Shown: positions 33,141 through 44,743 of the stretch, piece after piece
Numbering within the stretch: the first letter of the stretch is position 1
How the letters are laid out: every line of letters begins with the position of its first letter
Source: Histoplasma ohiense
Lineage: Eukaryota; Ascomycota; Eurotiomycetes; Onygenales; Ajellomycetaceae
Assembly: GCA_017607445.1 (NCBI GenBank)
Contig: JAEVHH010000002.1
Coordinates: 1,116,001-1,180,000, forward strand
Direction: 5' to 3'
Length of the DNA: 64,000 nt
Notes under the pieces: model-generated
The model's database searches: none
The model's input: the letters and a program-made list of their open reading frames with translations, nothing else
What the model was told of the DNA's origin: nothing
Position numbers and translations under genes: made by a program

Positions 33141-36100
33141 GCCTTTTGGGGCTAGCGCAGCCGTGGCGACGGGCTATCAATGACCCTATTCTTGAGCAGC
33201 GGTCGAGAGCATCGAGTCAAAGGCGCCCTCGGGCCATTCATTCGCCTCGAATGCTCCAATACGTGGCGTGATGCCATGCCCTGTGCCCTTTCTCGAGCGT
33301 AGTTTCCAGCACAGGCTAACTACACAGCCCCTTGTCATCGTCCGTCGCCCTCCTGGCAAAACAGGTTGCATAAGTGGTGTCAAAGCACAGTCTTATGCAG
33401 TTGCTGCAGGATGAAGTGAAAATCATAATGGGTGGCTCGTGTTTGCCATTCTTATCGGCTGGCTGCGGAGCTTGCTGCAGAGGATTCGCGCCTTCAAGCC
33501 TCGTGACCGTGCCTACAAATGAGTGGCATTATTCCATATGCGTATTATTTTCAGAGCTAAATATTGATATTGTACTTGTGCCTGCTGGTGAATCTTCGGG
33601 TGCTGGTAGTCCCAAATTCGGGAGCCTTGAGCAACTTCCCAAGAATCACTGCATATTTTGGTCTCTTGATCTGCTCCCATCACGGTCATGGATCCGTACA
33701 ATAATTATTCTTGCTGGGATCGCCTCCATTCATAACAGGCTTCAGAGGTGGCCTTTCCTGTGTAGGGTTAGCTGTGATGGGCCTTTCAAACAGCTAACTC
33801 ATCAATTCTGTTGATACAATGGGCATGCTGCTTTCTCTTTTGCACAACTGTTATTCTCTGTAGTAAGGGGAATTTGGTCCTTTTTCTCCCTTGAGGTTGA
33901 CGAATCTTGTTAGGTGATATGGAGGTGAAGTTAAGGAGTTGGGTCTTCTGAAAGCCAGCTTTGAAAAATGACTGTTTTAACTGGAGAGAGCATCAATGGG
34001 GGCGGGAAGACAGCAGTTAGCAAGGTTGATGTCTCCATCTCTCTTGTGAGCAGTTTCTAGAAAGGAGATGTTGTTTCCTTATTCCATGATGTTGAGAATT
34101 CCATCTTTGGTCTGAGAACTTATCTCAGAGGAATGCATGACTTCATCGAAGTTTGTTCAATCGATTTCGTGTGAATTGTCCATGATGGACAGTATATCAT
34201 GAGGATAACTTGCATAACTTGACGCTGACAACTTAATGCGAATGTATGCACGCTTGCATGGCTGGACCATCAACTATTTTAGAACAAAAAGATGTATTTG
34301 GTGACTTGTCGAGGGAGTGGAATTACCGACATGCCTGCCCAACCATCCCTTAGTTCAACGGCTCAAGTAGCATGTCAGGACTCAGGGCAAGGCTGGGAAT
34401 TGTTCCATCGCACGATCAGGCGAGAGGGGCGTTCTGAAAAATACTGAGGGCGATCCCTGACGGTCAACAAAACGCTTGAACTCTCCTAGGGCGTTTTCAT
34501 GCCCGAGAAAACCGCTGGTTAATCTAGGGGCTGTCCCCCCTCTCGGGACACACCAAAAATACCGCGAAGGCGCTGAAGGGCGGCAGACGACTTTACCCCT
34601 CACTTGCCACCAAAGTATCAAGCGGGCTGTTCATGTCAGTCGTGGGTTTCCAACGTTGAACTGGAGAGTTTTCCCTTTGAGTAAAATTTAATTTTGGATG
34701 GCTGGATGCAAGGATGGGACACACAATCAAAATTGTAGGCAGAACAACCGCTCCACACGGAGACCCGCTTCGTTCTCCATCAGCGCGAAAATTATTCAGG
34801 GTGCGTTCCAGGCCCATCGTGGGAAGTCGGTCTCTCCTTGAATCACCGCTGGCCAGGTTGTTATCATATTTGATATCTTGAAACTTAGATTTTGGCAAAA
34901 TTGCCGAATGAAGCCAGTGCTCCCAGGTCCTGTACCTTAGGTTGCTGGAAGAAAATACTTGGTGGAGGCGAATGTTGGAACACTTTGTCGGGCCACGGAT
35001 CTTCCGATATTCATCTCAGCCTCATCCGGGTCTGCCTCTGTTTGGAAAAGGGAACCAGAATGGTGGTTACGTCATTCTCACACCGCTTTGGATATCAGCG
35101 AATCAGGGGAGTTAGGTGCATATTTTGCCCCGCCAACTCACGTGACAATGATTCATCTCTCCGGCCTTTTTCCAACCTTTGGAAGGTTCCAAGTGTTGTC
35201 GCAGGCACCCAGGCGAAGGCTGTTCAATACTACGGGGTACTAGTGCTCGTCATCTGGTTGGGGCTTTGGCCCATTTGCCGCTTCAAAGATGTTGGGGCCT
35301 TCCGAAACATTAATCTCCTGCCACGCGTTTTTCATCGCCTCGTGTCATTGGTATTTTTTGACGACCTAATTTAGCCCTCCCTCCTCTGTGATATCATGAC
35401 TGGCGAGGTTGGTTGTTGGTTTTCCTCCAGGATCTGGACCATGCTGAGAGTAATTTACGCTTCGAGAGCAGCCATGCATCATAGGGGGCAGCGCTTACTG
35501 CATGCATCTCTAGGTGCGTCGAACATGGATTTCAGCACTATGGTCACATGATGATTAGCTGCCTCACCCTGCTGATTTTCTTGGTTGCTAATATCATCAT
35601 GATCAGAACTAAGAGACGGGAAGGATGGATGGCGCTTTAATTTGTAAACAGGGCTGATCAAAAGTCTGGTGGATGGGCAAGGCATCATAAATCGGATACG
35701 GCTAATACCTCTGCACATGAAAAGCATTGCGACCATGCAAATACTTGACCAGCCAAGCAGCTGATAAGACTGGAGACGGGCGTCGCGTTGGTCCAGGACG
35801 CTTTGGACATAACAAAGTGAGGCTGGGCAAACCAGAACTGTGTTGTGGATGGGCGGGCTGGGACTTTGCTTGGTGGGTTTGCCAGCGTTTTGTCATCGTC
35901 GATAATTCTTCACTCCCTGTCTTCTTATTCGCACAGTCCAGAAGGAGAAGCAACTTGTTGGTTTCCACAAGAGTGTGGGTTTGACGAGCATACACTCATG
36001 CATTCAGCAAAGGTGGAAGGATATGAGTGGGCAGGCTTAAATGCATCCCCTTTGAATCTACCAATGAGGGGCCGAATCATCCATTTTCACCAAACATCCC

Positions 36101-38594
36101 TTGATATCATGCTGTGTACTACATGCATCGCAGGATGTGGGACGAGAGCATCAACCAGCCAGCCAGTAAGCAACCTTTTTCGATGAGAGGGCTTCTATCC
36201 CCGGGCGCCTTGCGAGTGGCAGCTTTTGACGGGATTCCGGACCCCGATGGTCTACTTTGCTAAGTGCATTCACACCATCTAAAATACTATCAAATGAAAA
36301 CAGCCATTGCTGGCCTTGTTGGAACAAAAACCTTCCCTGCAAAGAAGGTGCGCAAATACGATATTTAGTAGTTACCTCTCCAACGACTGACCACAATTCA
36401 CTTTAAGCCCGTCTTTCTTTTGAGCGAGATCGTGTCTAGAGATGTCCAAGTACTGCGATGGATGCGATTACACCCAAGTTAGAAAATTGGGGCCCAAATC
36501 ATATCCCATATGTCATCCACGAGAACTAATGTATTGTTCCTTCCGACATATCGCTTCAATAGCTCTTTGATTTAAGCGCTTGACCACTTGGGATATTTTC
36601 ATTTGGACCCCAGTTCGTAGAGGAGCTATGGATTCTCAAGGGGCTGGGTTCGAAGTGCTGAAAACAGGATATATCTCCGCACCTGAAGTCGATCTTGCAA
36701 CCTCAAGACGTTGTTCAGCCAAGTTTTGGGGAATGGACAGACATTTTGCCTGTCAATAGTCTTCTCCGAAATTCCAGAAAAGATCAGCTGAACTATATTC
36801 TTATGATCCTGGTGTTTCATCAAAAATAATATCAAGAAACAATAATACGAAAGAGGGTTAAGGGGAAACGCTGTTTTGGGGCTAAGATTGGCACCATAGG
36901 TCAGTGCACCGTGTTAGGATACTTATTAATTATCATTAAACTTGGCTGAAACCACCAAATTTAGATCAATGTCATGATATATGTTCGTTGTGATTGATGA
37001 AGTGGGTGAGAATTCAGGAAGGATGATGCCCGTAATTGTGCTCAAACCTCACCTCGATGGATATTTCTTCTGCTTCAACGTGAGAAATCATTGTTTGATT
37101 TTATTTAAGGTAGGATAAGCAGCATTTTGTCCGTGAACAATAAACGAATTCTACGGAAAAAGGTTGGTAGGAGAGGACTTCCCATTCCGCAAGGGGCTAG
37201 GAAATCCTCTTCATTATTGCGAATCCCATGCGTCATAATCACAAGGGGTTGGAAAGGTTGCCCATTCATTGTGTGTGTGAGAGAACGGTAAGTAAAGCAA
37301 CTTTCGACCGACAACCGAAGGAAGTTTGAAGACTTGATTGATCGCGGAACACCGGCAAAACTTTGCCAACCACGCTTTTGACCTTTGTCCACAAGCCGAT
37401 CTCGGATTTTCCAAAATCGCTTTTAATCGGCGCCGGACGAGCCGATTGACCCTAAGGTTACCATAAAAACAACTTCTCTTCTCGCAGCGCAGAATTTTGA
37501 AAGGCGTTAAAGAGAAGTTAGAAGCAAACATGCGCTGACCACGTCTTGGGTTATGTTTCGACGAAAATGGTCTTGAGCTCCACTATTGAACTCAAAAGAC
37601 AATATGATCTCCCATTGGACGAAAAATATTTTAGTTTTTATCCACCTTGATTCCAGTCCAGGCGCTTGAGTCTCCAGGAAGGGCCAAGCGTATGGCAGTT
37701 CCAGCGTCATTTTCATTGAACAAAGAAAAATCCGAAATGTCCAGTGCAATGACTGACTTTTGCAAGCTTGAGCCATTGAACCCTAAATAATTTCTGTGGA
37801 AAGGAGCAGCATTGTTTTTGGGAAAGCCTCGCCGATTCCATGGACAGAGGCAATTTCGATCAGGAACATTTCAATCAAGCTTGTTGGTCCCTTTTGATCC
37901 TTCGATAGTGAACCAAGGCAACGCGCACCTTTTCGGGTCATCGTTGATGCTAGATTCCGGCATGCTGTCACATCTAATGGTGGCTGTGGTGACACTTCGG
38001 GAGGCGCTTTGTTGAGCAGAATGCATCTTGGTTACGCAGGTGATTGCAAGCGTGAAGCCTTGAGCAAATATCATGCCAAATGAATTTTCGTGTTGATTAA
38101 CTAGTAGTTATAAAGTATCCAAGGCGTAAAACTACACATCTCATAGTCAAGTGACAGCAAAGCCGGTGATTCCAAAATAAAGAGTGTCACAGGATCAGCA
38201 TGCACAGAACACTATAAGTGAGCTGATGTTTCTGCAGGCTGGATGTTAAATTCAGCGCTTTCCCCCTTCTGGGGTAGTAAACTCATCCACATCGAGTCTT
38301 GGCATCACTAATTCGACATGCGCGATAGAGCCGCACATCATTGTTTTACTATAACAGAGCATAAAGGGGGTACCTTGTGTACGGATTGCCTGTCCGTTAG
38401 GTCAAGTAAGTCACTGAACCACCCTTAACCGGTCTGTATATACACAGTATTCTAATCTAATATTCATGGCCGGAAGATCAGATTTGCCTCAGAATTAGCT
38501 CCTTGAGTTCTTTCTTTAACATTAAAGCTCATTTGCTTTCGCACGGGCATATGTAGCATTTAAATGGTGGCGTACAAGCCCCTCTACAATCCTA
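33141..38594. other. Long region without a convincing gene
   Basis: 5.4 kb. Open frames at 33374-33814 (146 codons), 34892-35374 (160 codons) and several of 80-105 codons on both strands show no family signature, signal peptide or paired splice sites that I can support. Base composition looks ordinary, not AT-rich, and I see no long repeat or target duplication. It may be intergenic DNA, long non-coding RNA or eroded genes. Confidence 0.5.
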
Positions 38595-40063
38595 ATGGAC
38601 TATTCCCAGAGTCGGAGCAAATCGATCAACCCTGATGGTCATCCGTTTCAAGATGAGAGGCTGCAGTTATCCCATATCAGGGGGCCAATATCTTGGTTGA
38701 ATCCTACACACGTTATCTCTAAACCGTTTTCTTTTGTGCATTCTCGAGAGCATTCACCTGCTAAGATTATCCATCTCACGATAAGTCAACTGCGACATGA
38801 AAGGAGAGTGAAAGGTGATATCAGCTACGAATGGAGGTCACGAGATAACAGAAAAGGAAGACATTCACTAATAGTTGAACGTCCAACTGAGCCGGGGAAA
38901 CGTGTCCATATTGTATCCAAATGGGTGAACTCCTTTAGGGCAACTCTGGGAGGCATCAAACGCATGGTAGTACAATACCCCTATTGGGACATATCATATC
39001 TGACAGCAATTTCTTTCACTATTGGTTCCATTGTCTGGGTAATGAACTCATTCTTCGTTTTCCTACCACTCGTTCAACCGAAGTCGGAATTCGCCCATGA
39101 AATTTTGATCGCCGGGGGGGTATCAGCATTCGTGGGGGCGACAATTTTTGAAGTGGGAAGCATCTTCCTCGTACTAGAAGCAATCAATGTGCATGACACC
39201 GGCTGTTTTGGATGGGCGCTCGAACATTTCATCTCCGAAAAAGGTGAATCCTTGCTTCGAGTCTACCCCGATCCAAGGAGCTGCACCCACCATCATGTAA
39301 ACCAAAGAAATCTTGTTGGCCGAGGTGGCTTGGAAACACCAATTACCAACAACTCATCTGGTGAGGAAGGCTCACCGAGGGCGGGGATGCCCAGGTCACC
39401 GAGTTTCAAATGGTTGCCAACTCTGACGGACCTTCGAACTCATTATATTCACGAGCTGGGCTTTCTGGCTTCCTCCATGCAACTCATCGGGGCCACCATA
39501 TTTTGGATAGCTGGTCTTACCTCTTTGCCTGGGATTAACAACCATCTTAGCGAAAATCTCGCCAACGGTGTGTACCGGGCTCCTCAAATAATAGGTGGTG
39601 TTGGATTTATTATAAGCTCGTAAGTTTTCAATCTAGCAGTTGATGCCCACTCTCCATACGTTGGTAGGGATCGACTTTTCCCTCAGTAGCACAATGCCTA
39701 ACATTTTCGTAGGACACTATTCATGCTTGAAACGCAGAAGAACTGGTACACACCGGCCCTTCGAACACTAGGATGGCATATTAACCTGTGGAATCTCATA
39801 GGCTCATTCGGGTTCACTGTTTGTTTCCCTCCTGCTGGGATAGCTCCTTCCTGTGCATATGACTAACAACAACTTTTGATTGGAATCCAAAACAGCTCTC
39901 CGGTATTTTCCTCCTTGCGTATAACAACTCCGGTTTGCAATATCAAGCTTGCCTCTCGACATTCTGGGGTTCATGGGCCTTCTTGGTCGGCTCAGTAATC
40001 CAATGGTATGAGAGTTTGGATAAGTACCCTGTCGAAGACCGTGGGTCACCGGTTGAGGGGTGA
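38595..40063 (+). CDS. Conserved fungal multi-pass membrane protein of unknown function
   Basis: Three exons, 38595-39619, 39713-39818 and 39896-40063, encode 432 aa with phases consistent. A hydrophilic N-terminus of about 130 residues precedes hydrophobic helices around YLTAISFTIGSIVWVMNSFF, ILIAGGVSAFVGATIFEVGS, HELGFLASSMQLIGATIFWI, IIGGVGFIISSTLFMLE, LWNLIGSFGFTLSGIFLLA and STFWGSWAFLVGSVIQWYES. The six-to-seven-helix layout with Trp-rich turns matches a family usually annotated only as integral membrane protein in ascomycetes. I do not know its role. Confidence 0.78.
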
Positions 40064-40284
40064 CAAGATGGCTACTGGAAATCATGCATTTGATAGCGTT
40101 ATCCTGCGATGATAGAGAGGATCAAACTTGGCTTCCATTTGAGAATATGCACTGATCAATCGGCTGGTCAATCATATGAAACTTAGGAACCAGAAGGGAC
40201 AAAGCCTCCGAATTGATTTGTTTATACATTTTGGAGCTCTGTTATCTATCTACGAATGCTAAGTGCTGCTGAGTAGCTATATTT

Positions 40285-40299
40285 AAAATAATAATAATA

Positions 40300-40349
<50 letters not shown>

Positions 40350-40352
40350 AAT
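40285..40352. repeat. (ATA)n/(ATG)n microsatellite
   Basis: AATAATAAT changes into about 17 ATG units, then ends in ATAATTT. It lies between the membrane protein gene and the PRP4 3' end. Confidence 0.93.
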
Positions 40353-40525
40353 TTAAACAACGATGTAGTATGATACGGGGAAAAAAAAAATCACGAGGCA
40401 AAGGCATCACCGTCACCCACCGATTTTGGAGAAAGTGAAACCAGCAACAAGCTTGCTTTACAACACTATGCTATGTCTAGATTGCATCTATCGACCTGCT
40501 AGTATTTTCCCCTAGCCCGACCATT

Positions 40526-43015
40526 TCAAATTTTACCCCTAGTGATGAACGGATGCTTCAATGCTTCTGATGGCGTACACCTCTTCTCTGGATTGATACT
40601 TAAGCACCGATCCAACAGATCAATGAATAACGTGAGTTCCTTTGTTTCCGAATCACTCATCCCTTTCGACCCCTTCCCCATCAACCTCGTTTTCAAATCC
40701 CTCGTCGGTTTCTTAAAATCCACGATTTTTGTCACCATGCGGCCCGTGACCTTATCCTCTTCCGTGCTGCGAAAGTTTAAAAAGTCGTCAAAATGGAAAT
40801 AAGTAAGGGTGCCTCGCCGGAGGAATTTGGGCGGGAATTTACCCCTGCATTCCATTATAGAGCGGAGCATTTGATTGTTAGTGCGACCTGTGAAGAGAAT
40901 TTTGCCAGTATACAGCTCAAAGAGCGTACATCCAATGGACCACATGTCAATGGCATAATCATATGGAATTCCGAGGATGATTTCGGGAGCACGATAAAAA
41001 CGGCTGACAAGGTATGGGGTAATTTCGTTCTCAGAGGCCGGCGACGCCGAACCCAAATCGCATACCTTCAGAAGGTTTCGGTTTTCATTAACGAGGAGAT
41101 TGTCGGGTTTTAGATCTGCGTGGAGGATATTGCATTTTCGGAGGAGGCTCAGGCCTAGGAACATCTGGTGTGCATAAGCACGGATGGCTCTGAGATTAAT
41201 GCCAACATCACGACCAAACTTTTTTAGTACTTCGCGGAGATTCATACTGAGATTTTCGAACACTATGCACAGGTGGCCTTTGTGTTCGAAATACCTCTCG
41301 AATCGGATGATATGTTTCTTGTCATCTGGATCTGCCGCTAGTAACTGTTCCAATAACTCAATCTCCTTCATACCGGCCTTTCTCATAGTATCATTATTGC
41401 GAATGATTTTAATGGCAACAAGCTTTCCTGTTTTCGAATCCGTAGCACGAACCACAGAAGAAAACATACCCTTGCCTAAATTTTGCTGAACATGATACCG
41501 CCCATCCACCAGTTCCCCCAACATGACGTTGTAGTAGCCTTCAGGGTCATCCCAGTTGTCCATCATGCTCATATCGAGTTTCTGCGGTATACTTGGCTTA
41601 GAAATAACTTCAGGGGCTTTGGAGGTAATGGGAGCCTCCTCAGCAAACATATCATCTTCTGGGGCAAACATGTCTATCTCTAGAGGGTTCGTCGCTTTAA
41701 TTTGGGCCGGGTTCTCCGTGGTTGGGTTGGGAACGAGCACATCTTGCTTTGCTGTTTTAGTTTCATCGTAAGTACCAGAAGATACCTCTTCACCAAAATG
41801 TCTTTTGTCGTGACGCATCTTATCCTCCCTCATATCTTGAGTTGGATCATAGTCCGCAGAAGACGATTCGTCCTTGTCGACGCCGTTGGTAGTCACAACG
41901 TTGGCATTAGCAAGGTCCTCATCTCGCGAGACCCTTAGTTCAGTTGGCGATGGCGCGCCTGACGTATCCTCGGGTGTTTCTAAAGGGGTATTTAGATGCG
42001 AATCTATGCTCAAATTAGCCTCGTTTATAACACTATTAAAGAAGACATGCAACTGACCTGCCGGTGTTTCATTCTGAGCCATAGATTGACCTGGATTCTG
42101 TACTGTGGACTCTGTCTCATTCCCAGCTTGCAGGACCTTTACGAGGAGAGGTGTAGACTGATCACGATACTTAGCTTTGATGGCTTCACGGCGCTTTCGG
42201 CGTTGTTCAATCAGGGTGGCTTCATCAACCGGCTCTGGGGGTAACCCATTGACATAGTCATCGTCACCATTGCGTGAAGCAGGAGTACTAGGAGGACTGT
42301 TAGAAGTGATTCCAGATTCGGGCGGAGGGAGAACATACTTATCCGATGCGGCGACGGTGGATGAAGACTGTTGCATCTGATTTTCTCGAGATTCAGCCTG
42401 TTGTCTCTCTTTTCGAGCGTCACCTGGGTTCTTCCCCCTCTCGCTCACTAACTGTTCAGTAGACGTCCTCCTACCAATCACGCAGGGTTTACCACTCAGG
42501 TCACTGGTTTTGGATGGTCTGTCACTATCATCTCGCTCATCACCTGAATATTGTTTCGAACCTCTAACATCGCGGAACGGAGATCTGCTTTGGGTCCTAG
42601 GCCGTTTCCTAGAATCGTAATAACCGTCGTCTCGATCATGATCGTAATACCCTCTTCTACGCCGTCTTGAATTGTAGCCGCTTTGAGATCTATCATCGTA
42701 TCTAGAAGTCAAACGGCTTGACGGGTTCGTTCGGCCGCCCCTTTCATAGTCGTAATCGACATCGCGTCTTCGTTTGTCGGCTTTGAATCCACGATATGGG
42801 GAACGGGATCTTGTTCTCGATCTCGATCTCTCACGATAGAACGGTCTGGAAAGAGAAGGGGGGGATCTTGGGGCAGAGATATTGATTCTGGTATTACGGT
42901 CAACGTTGATGCCATTAACAGAAGCCTGTGACGTAGTTGCCTTCGTATCTGAGCCTGACTCGATGATCTCACCCTCAGATGGGGTCGATGGAGACCTCGA
43001 CCGTCGTGATGCCAT
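40526..43015 (-). CDS. PRP4: Pre-mRNA splicing kinase Prp4
   Basis: Intronless, 829 aa from MASRRSRSPSTPSEGEIIES (43015). The N-terminal third is an RS-type domain with YRERSRSRTRSRSPYRGF, typical of SR-protein kinases of the spliceosome. The C-terminal kinase domain (about residues 500-829) has the glycine loop GKGMFSSVVRA, VAIKIIRN, the Prp4-specific HADLKPDNLLV (Ala for Arg in HRD), DLGSA (Leu for Phe in DFG), and the activation loop ITPYLVSRFYRAPEI. It corresponds to S. pombe Prp4 / human PRPF4B, which phosphorylates Prp6/Prp31/Prp1-type factors to activate the B complex. In-frame upstream ATGs (to 43111) are weaker because family proteins begin near the RS region. Confidence 0.93.
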   Translation of the reverse strand: MASRRSRSPSTPSEGEIIESGSDTKATTSQASVNGINVDRNTRINISAPRSPPSLSRPFYRERSRSRTRSRSPYRGFKADKRRRDVDYDYERGGRTNPSSRLTSRYDDRSQSGYNSRRRRRGYYDHDRDDGYYDSRKRPRTQSRSPFRDVRGSKQYSGDERDDSDRPSKTSDLSGKPCVIGRRTSTEQLVSERGKNPGDARKERQQAESRENQMQQSSSTVAASDKYVLPPPESGITSNSPPSTPASRNGDDDYVNGLPPEPVDEATLIEQRRKRREAIKAKYRDQSTPLLVKVLQAGNETESTVQNPGQSMAQNETPAGQLHVFFNSVINEANLSIDSHLNTPLETPEDTSGAPSPTELRVSRDEDLANANVVTTNGVDKDESSSADYDPTQDMREDKMRHDKRHFGEEVSSGTYDETKTAKQDVLVPNPTTENPAQIKATNPLEIDMFAPEDDMFAEEAPITSKAPEVISKPSIPQKLDMSMMDNWDDPEGYYNVMLGELVDGRYHVQQNLGKGMFSSVVRATDSKTGKLVAIKIIRNNDTMRKAGMKEIELLEQLLAADPDDKKHIIRFERYFEHKGHLCIVFENLSMNLREVLKKFGRDVGINLRAIRAYAHQMFLGLSLLRKCNILHADLKPDNLLVNENRNLLKVCDLGSASPASENEITPYLVSRFYRAPEIILGIPYDYAIDMWSIGCTLFELYTGKILFTGRTNNQMLRSIMECRGKFPPKFLRRGTLTYFHFDDFLNFRSTEEDKVTGRMVTKIVDFKKPTRDLKTRLMGKGSKGMSDSETKELTLFIDLLDRCLSINPEKRCTPSEALKHPFITRGKI

Positions 43016-43602
43016 CCCGGCGATGATTGATCTTATCTTTTGAAAAAAGAAAAGAACAGTCCTTTTGCAGGCCAGTGGGTATTTCCCTTTCTGCGAATAA
43101 TTTTCGGCCAAACGTCGGGGGATTGGGCTTGCGGAGTTGTGATATCTTCAGTTAGCAATAGTTCTGTTCTCGGATGGTTCAAATAATGGGCTCTGGGTGA
43201 TGGTGAAATGTCCAACCCGACTAAATATGTCCTCACAACATGCGGCGCACCACTAGATGAAACACATTCGATAGTTCAAAGGAGGTGAAAAGGGAAGAAG
43301 TATTTTTCTATATAGAGAGCTTGGAGATAATTGACGGTGTTGTGACGAGAGCAAAAGCTGTATTTTCGCATAGCTGAGAGAAGAAGATGTTTGAAGTCGA
43401 AAGCGGCGAAACAAGGCTGGACTAACCATTTTAGGTTCTAGTGACTTCCCGCCACTTTACAACGAAGAACAAACAAGTCTTGAAGCTCTGCTCGTATGCA
43501 AAAAGGCCGTTCGACGAGAAAAAATACCTACTTCGCCTTGCTAACCAACGCATCCCCTATTCCCAGAAATACACTCAGTTCCATCCACAGTACTTGGCAA
43601 AA
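43016..43602. promoter_or_regulatory. Divergent promoter PRP4 / TMA7
   Basis: 587 bp between start codons. No supported gene: the 64-codon frame from 43441 is the TMA7 leader read through in another context. Confidence 0.5.
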
Positions 43603-43983
43603 ATGGGTGGGCAAGGAAGAGAAGGTGAGGGCTGACTCGCACCTCACTCTGCTCCCCCACTGGCATTATTAATATTTTAACCCTGCTCTAGGCGGAAAGG
43701 CGAAACCGCTCAAGGCTCCCAAGAAGGAGAAGAAGGAACTCGATGAGGATGAAATTGCGTTCAGAGAGAAGCAGAAAGCTGGTATGACACTCAGTCCAAT
43801 TTTCGCTATTCATTTACCATCGCTCTCTGACACTTCCATGTGCCGCATGCTCGTGCAAACCCACAATCACTAACTTCATTCCATCTAGACGCCAAAGCCA
43901 AGAAGGAGCTGGCGGAAAAGGCAAAGGGCAGAGGCCCGATGAACTCGGGACAACAGGGAATCAAGAAATCTGGGAAGAAATAG
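43603..43983 (+). CDS. TMA7: Translation machinery-associated protein 7
   Basis: Three exons, 43603-43624, 43692-43781 and 43889-43983, encode 68 aa, close to the usual 64. It begins MGGQGREGGKAKPLKAPKK, continues ELDEDEIAFREKQK, and ends KGRGPMNSGQQGIKKSGKK. These are the complete marks of the Tma7/CCDC72 family, a tiny basic protein that co-purifies with ribosomes. The first exon has only 22 coding nucleotides. Confidence 0.95.
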
Positions 43984-44743
43984 AACACGAGAAAGAAACC
44001 AGCATAAATATACGCTATTTATGCTGTACACTTGCAATCCAGTAGCAACCAACGACCAGTTCGATTCGACCAAACCGGGAGGGGGTATATGAGGGATGAG
44101 CGTTAGCCTTTGCTGTGTATGCGAAAAAACCTACATTCACGAATCAACGAAGCAGTCCGAGATATGGAGTGATGGATAACAACATGGCGTTCTCTGTGTT
44201 CTTGCGAGATACCCACCCGCGTTCAACACCGGCTTTCGATGCTGATGGCAGGGTTTCTTTTGCAAAATGAGATATATATTTTTGTTGTTTCTAAATTTTG
44301 AATGTCTCATGTCTGGGACGTCCACTTCACGTCTAGAGAATCATATTGATAAGAAAAAAAAAGAAAAGAAAAGAAAAGCACATCGGGTGTTGATTCCCCC
44401 CTTTCCCTTTTATTCTTGTCATCTAATTGCAACATGTACGAAGAAAGCTAACTGAGAGCGTCGGGAGCTCGTGCTCGTGGCTTATGAGGAAAAGGCGACC
44501 ATAAAGGAAAGCCGGATTTTGAGAAAGATGTGTCATCTGGCCCCGTCATGAAAAAAAATAATAAAATAAAATAAAATAAAAATAAAGGAAATAAAATAAA
44601 GGAAAAAGAGAACAAAAAAAGCAAAAATGTGGCAGGGGTTGAGAGGGAACTAGGGCTGCTTAAACGGAGATTGAAGCAGGGACAAATGTAGTAATGAAAA
44701 TATGGTGAGAAAGAAAGAACCGCCAGATAATAAAAAATTTTCC
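43984..44743. other. Convergent intergenic region with A-rich simple repeats
   Basis: 3' flanks of TMA7 and the next minus-strand gene. AAATAAAATAAAAT runs lie at 44545-44610. No gene is seen. Confidence 0.45.

Noticed and set aside
33374..35374. Frames of 146 and 160 codons in the gene-poor stretch
   Set aside because: Neither shows a domain, membrane plan or splice partner. Length alone is compatible with chance.
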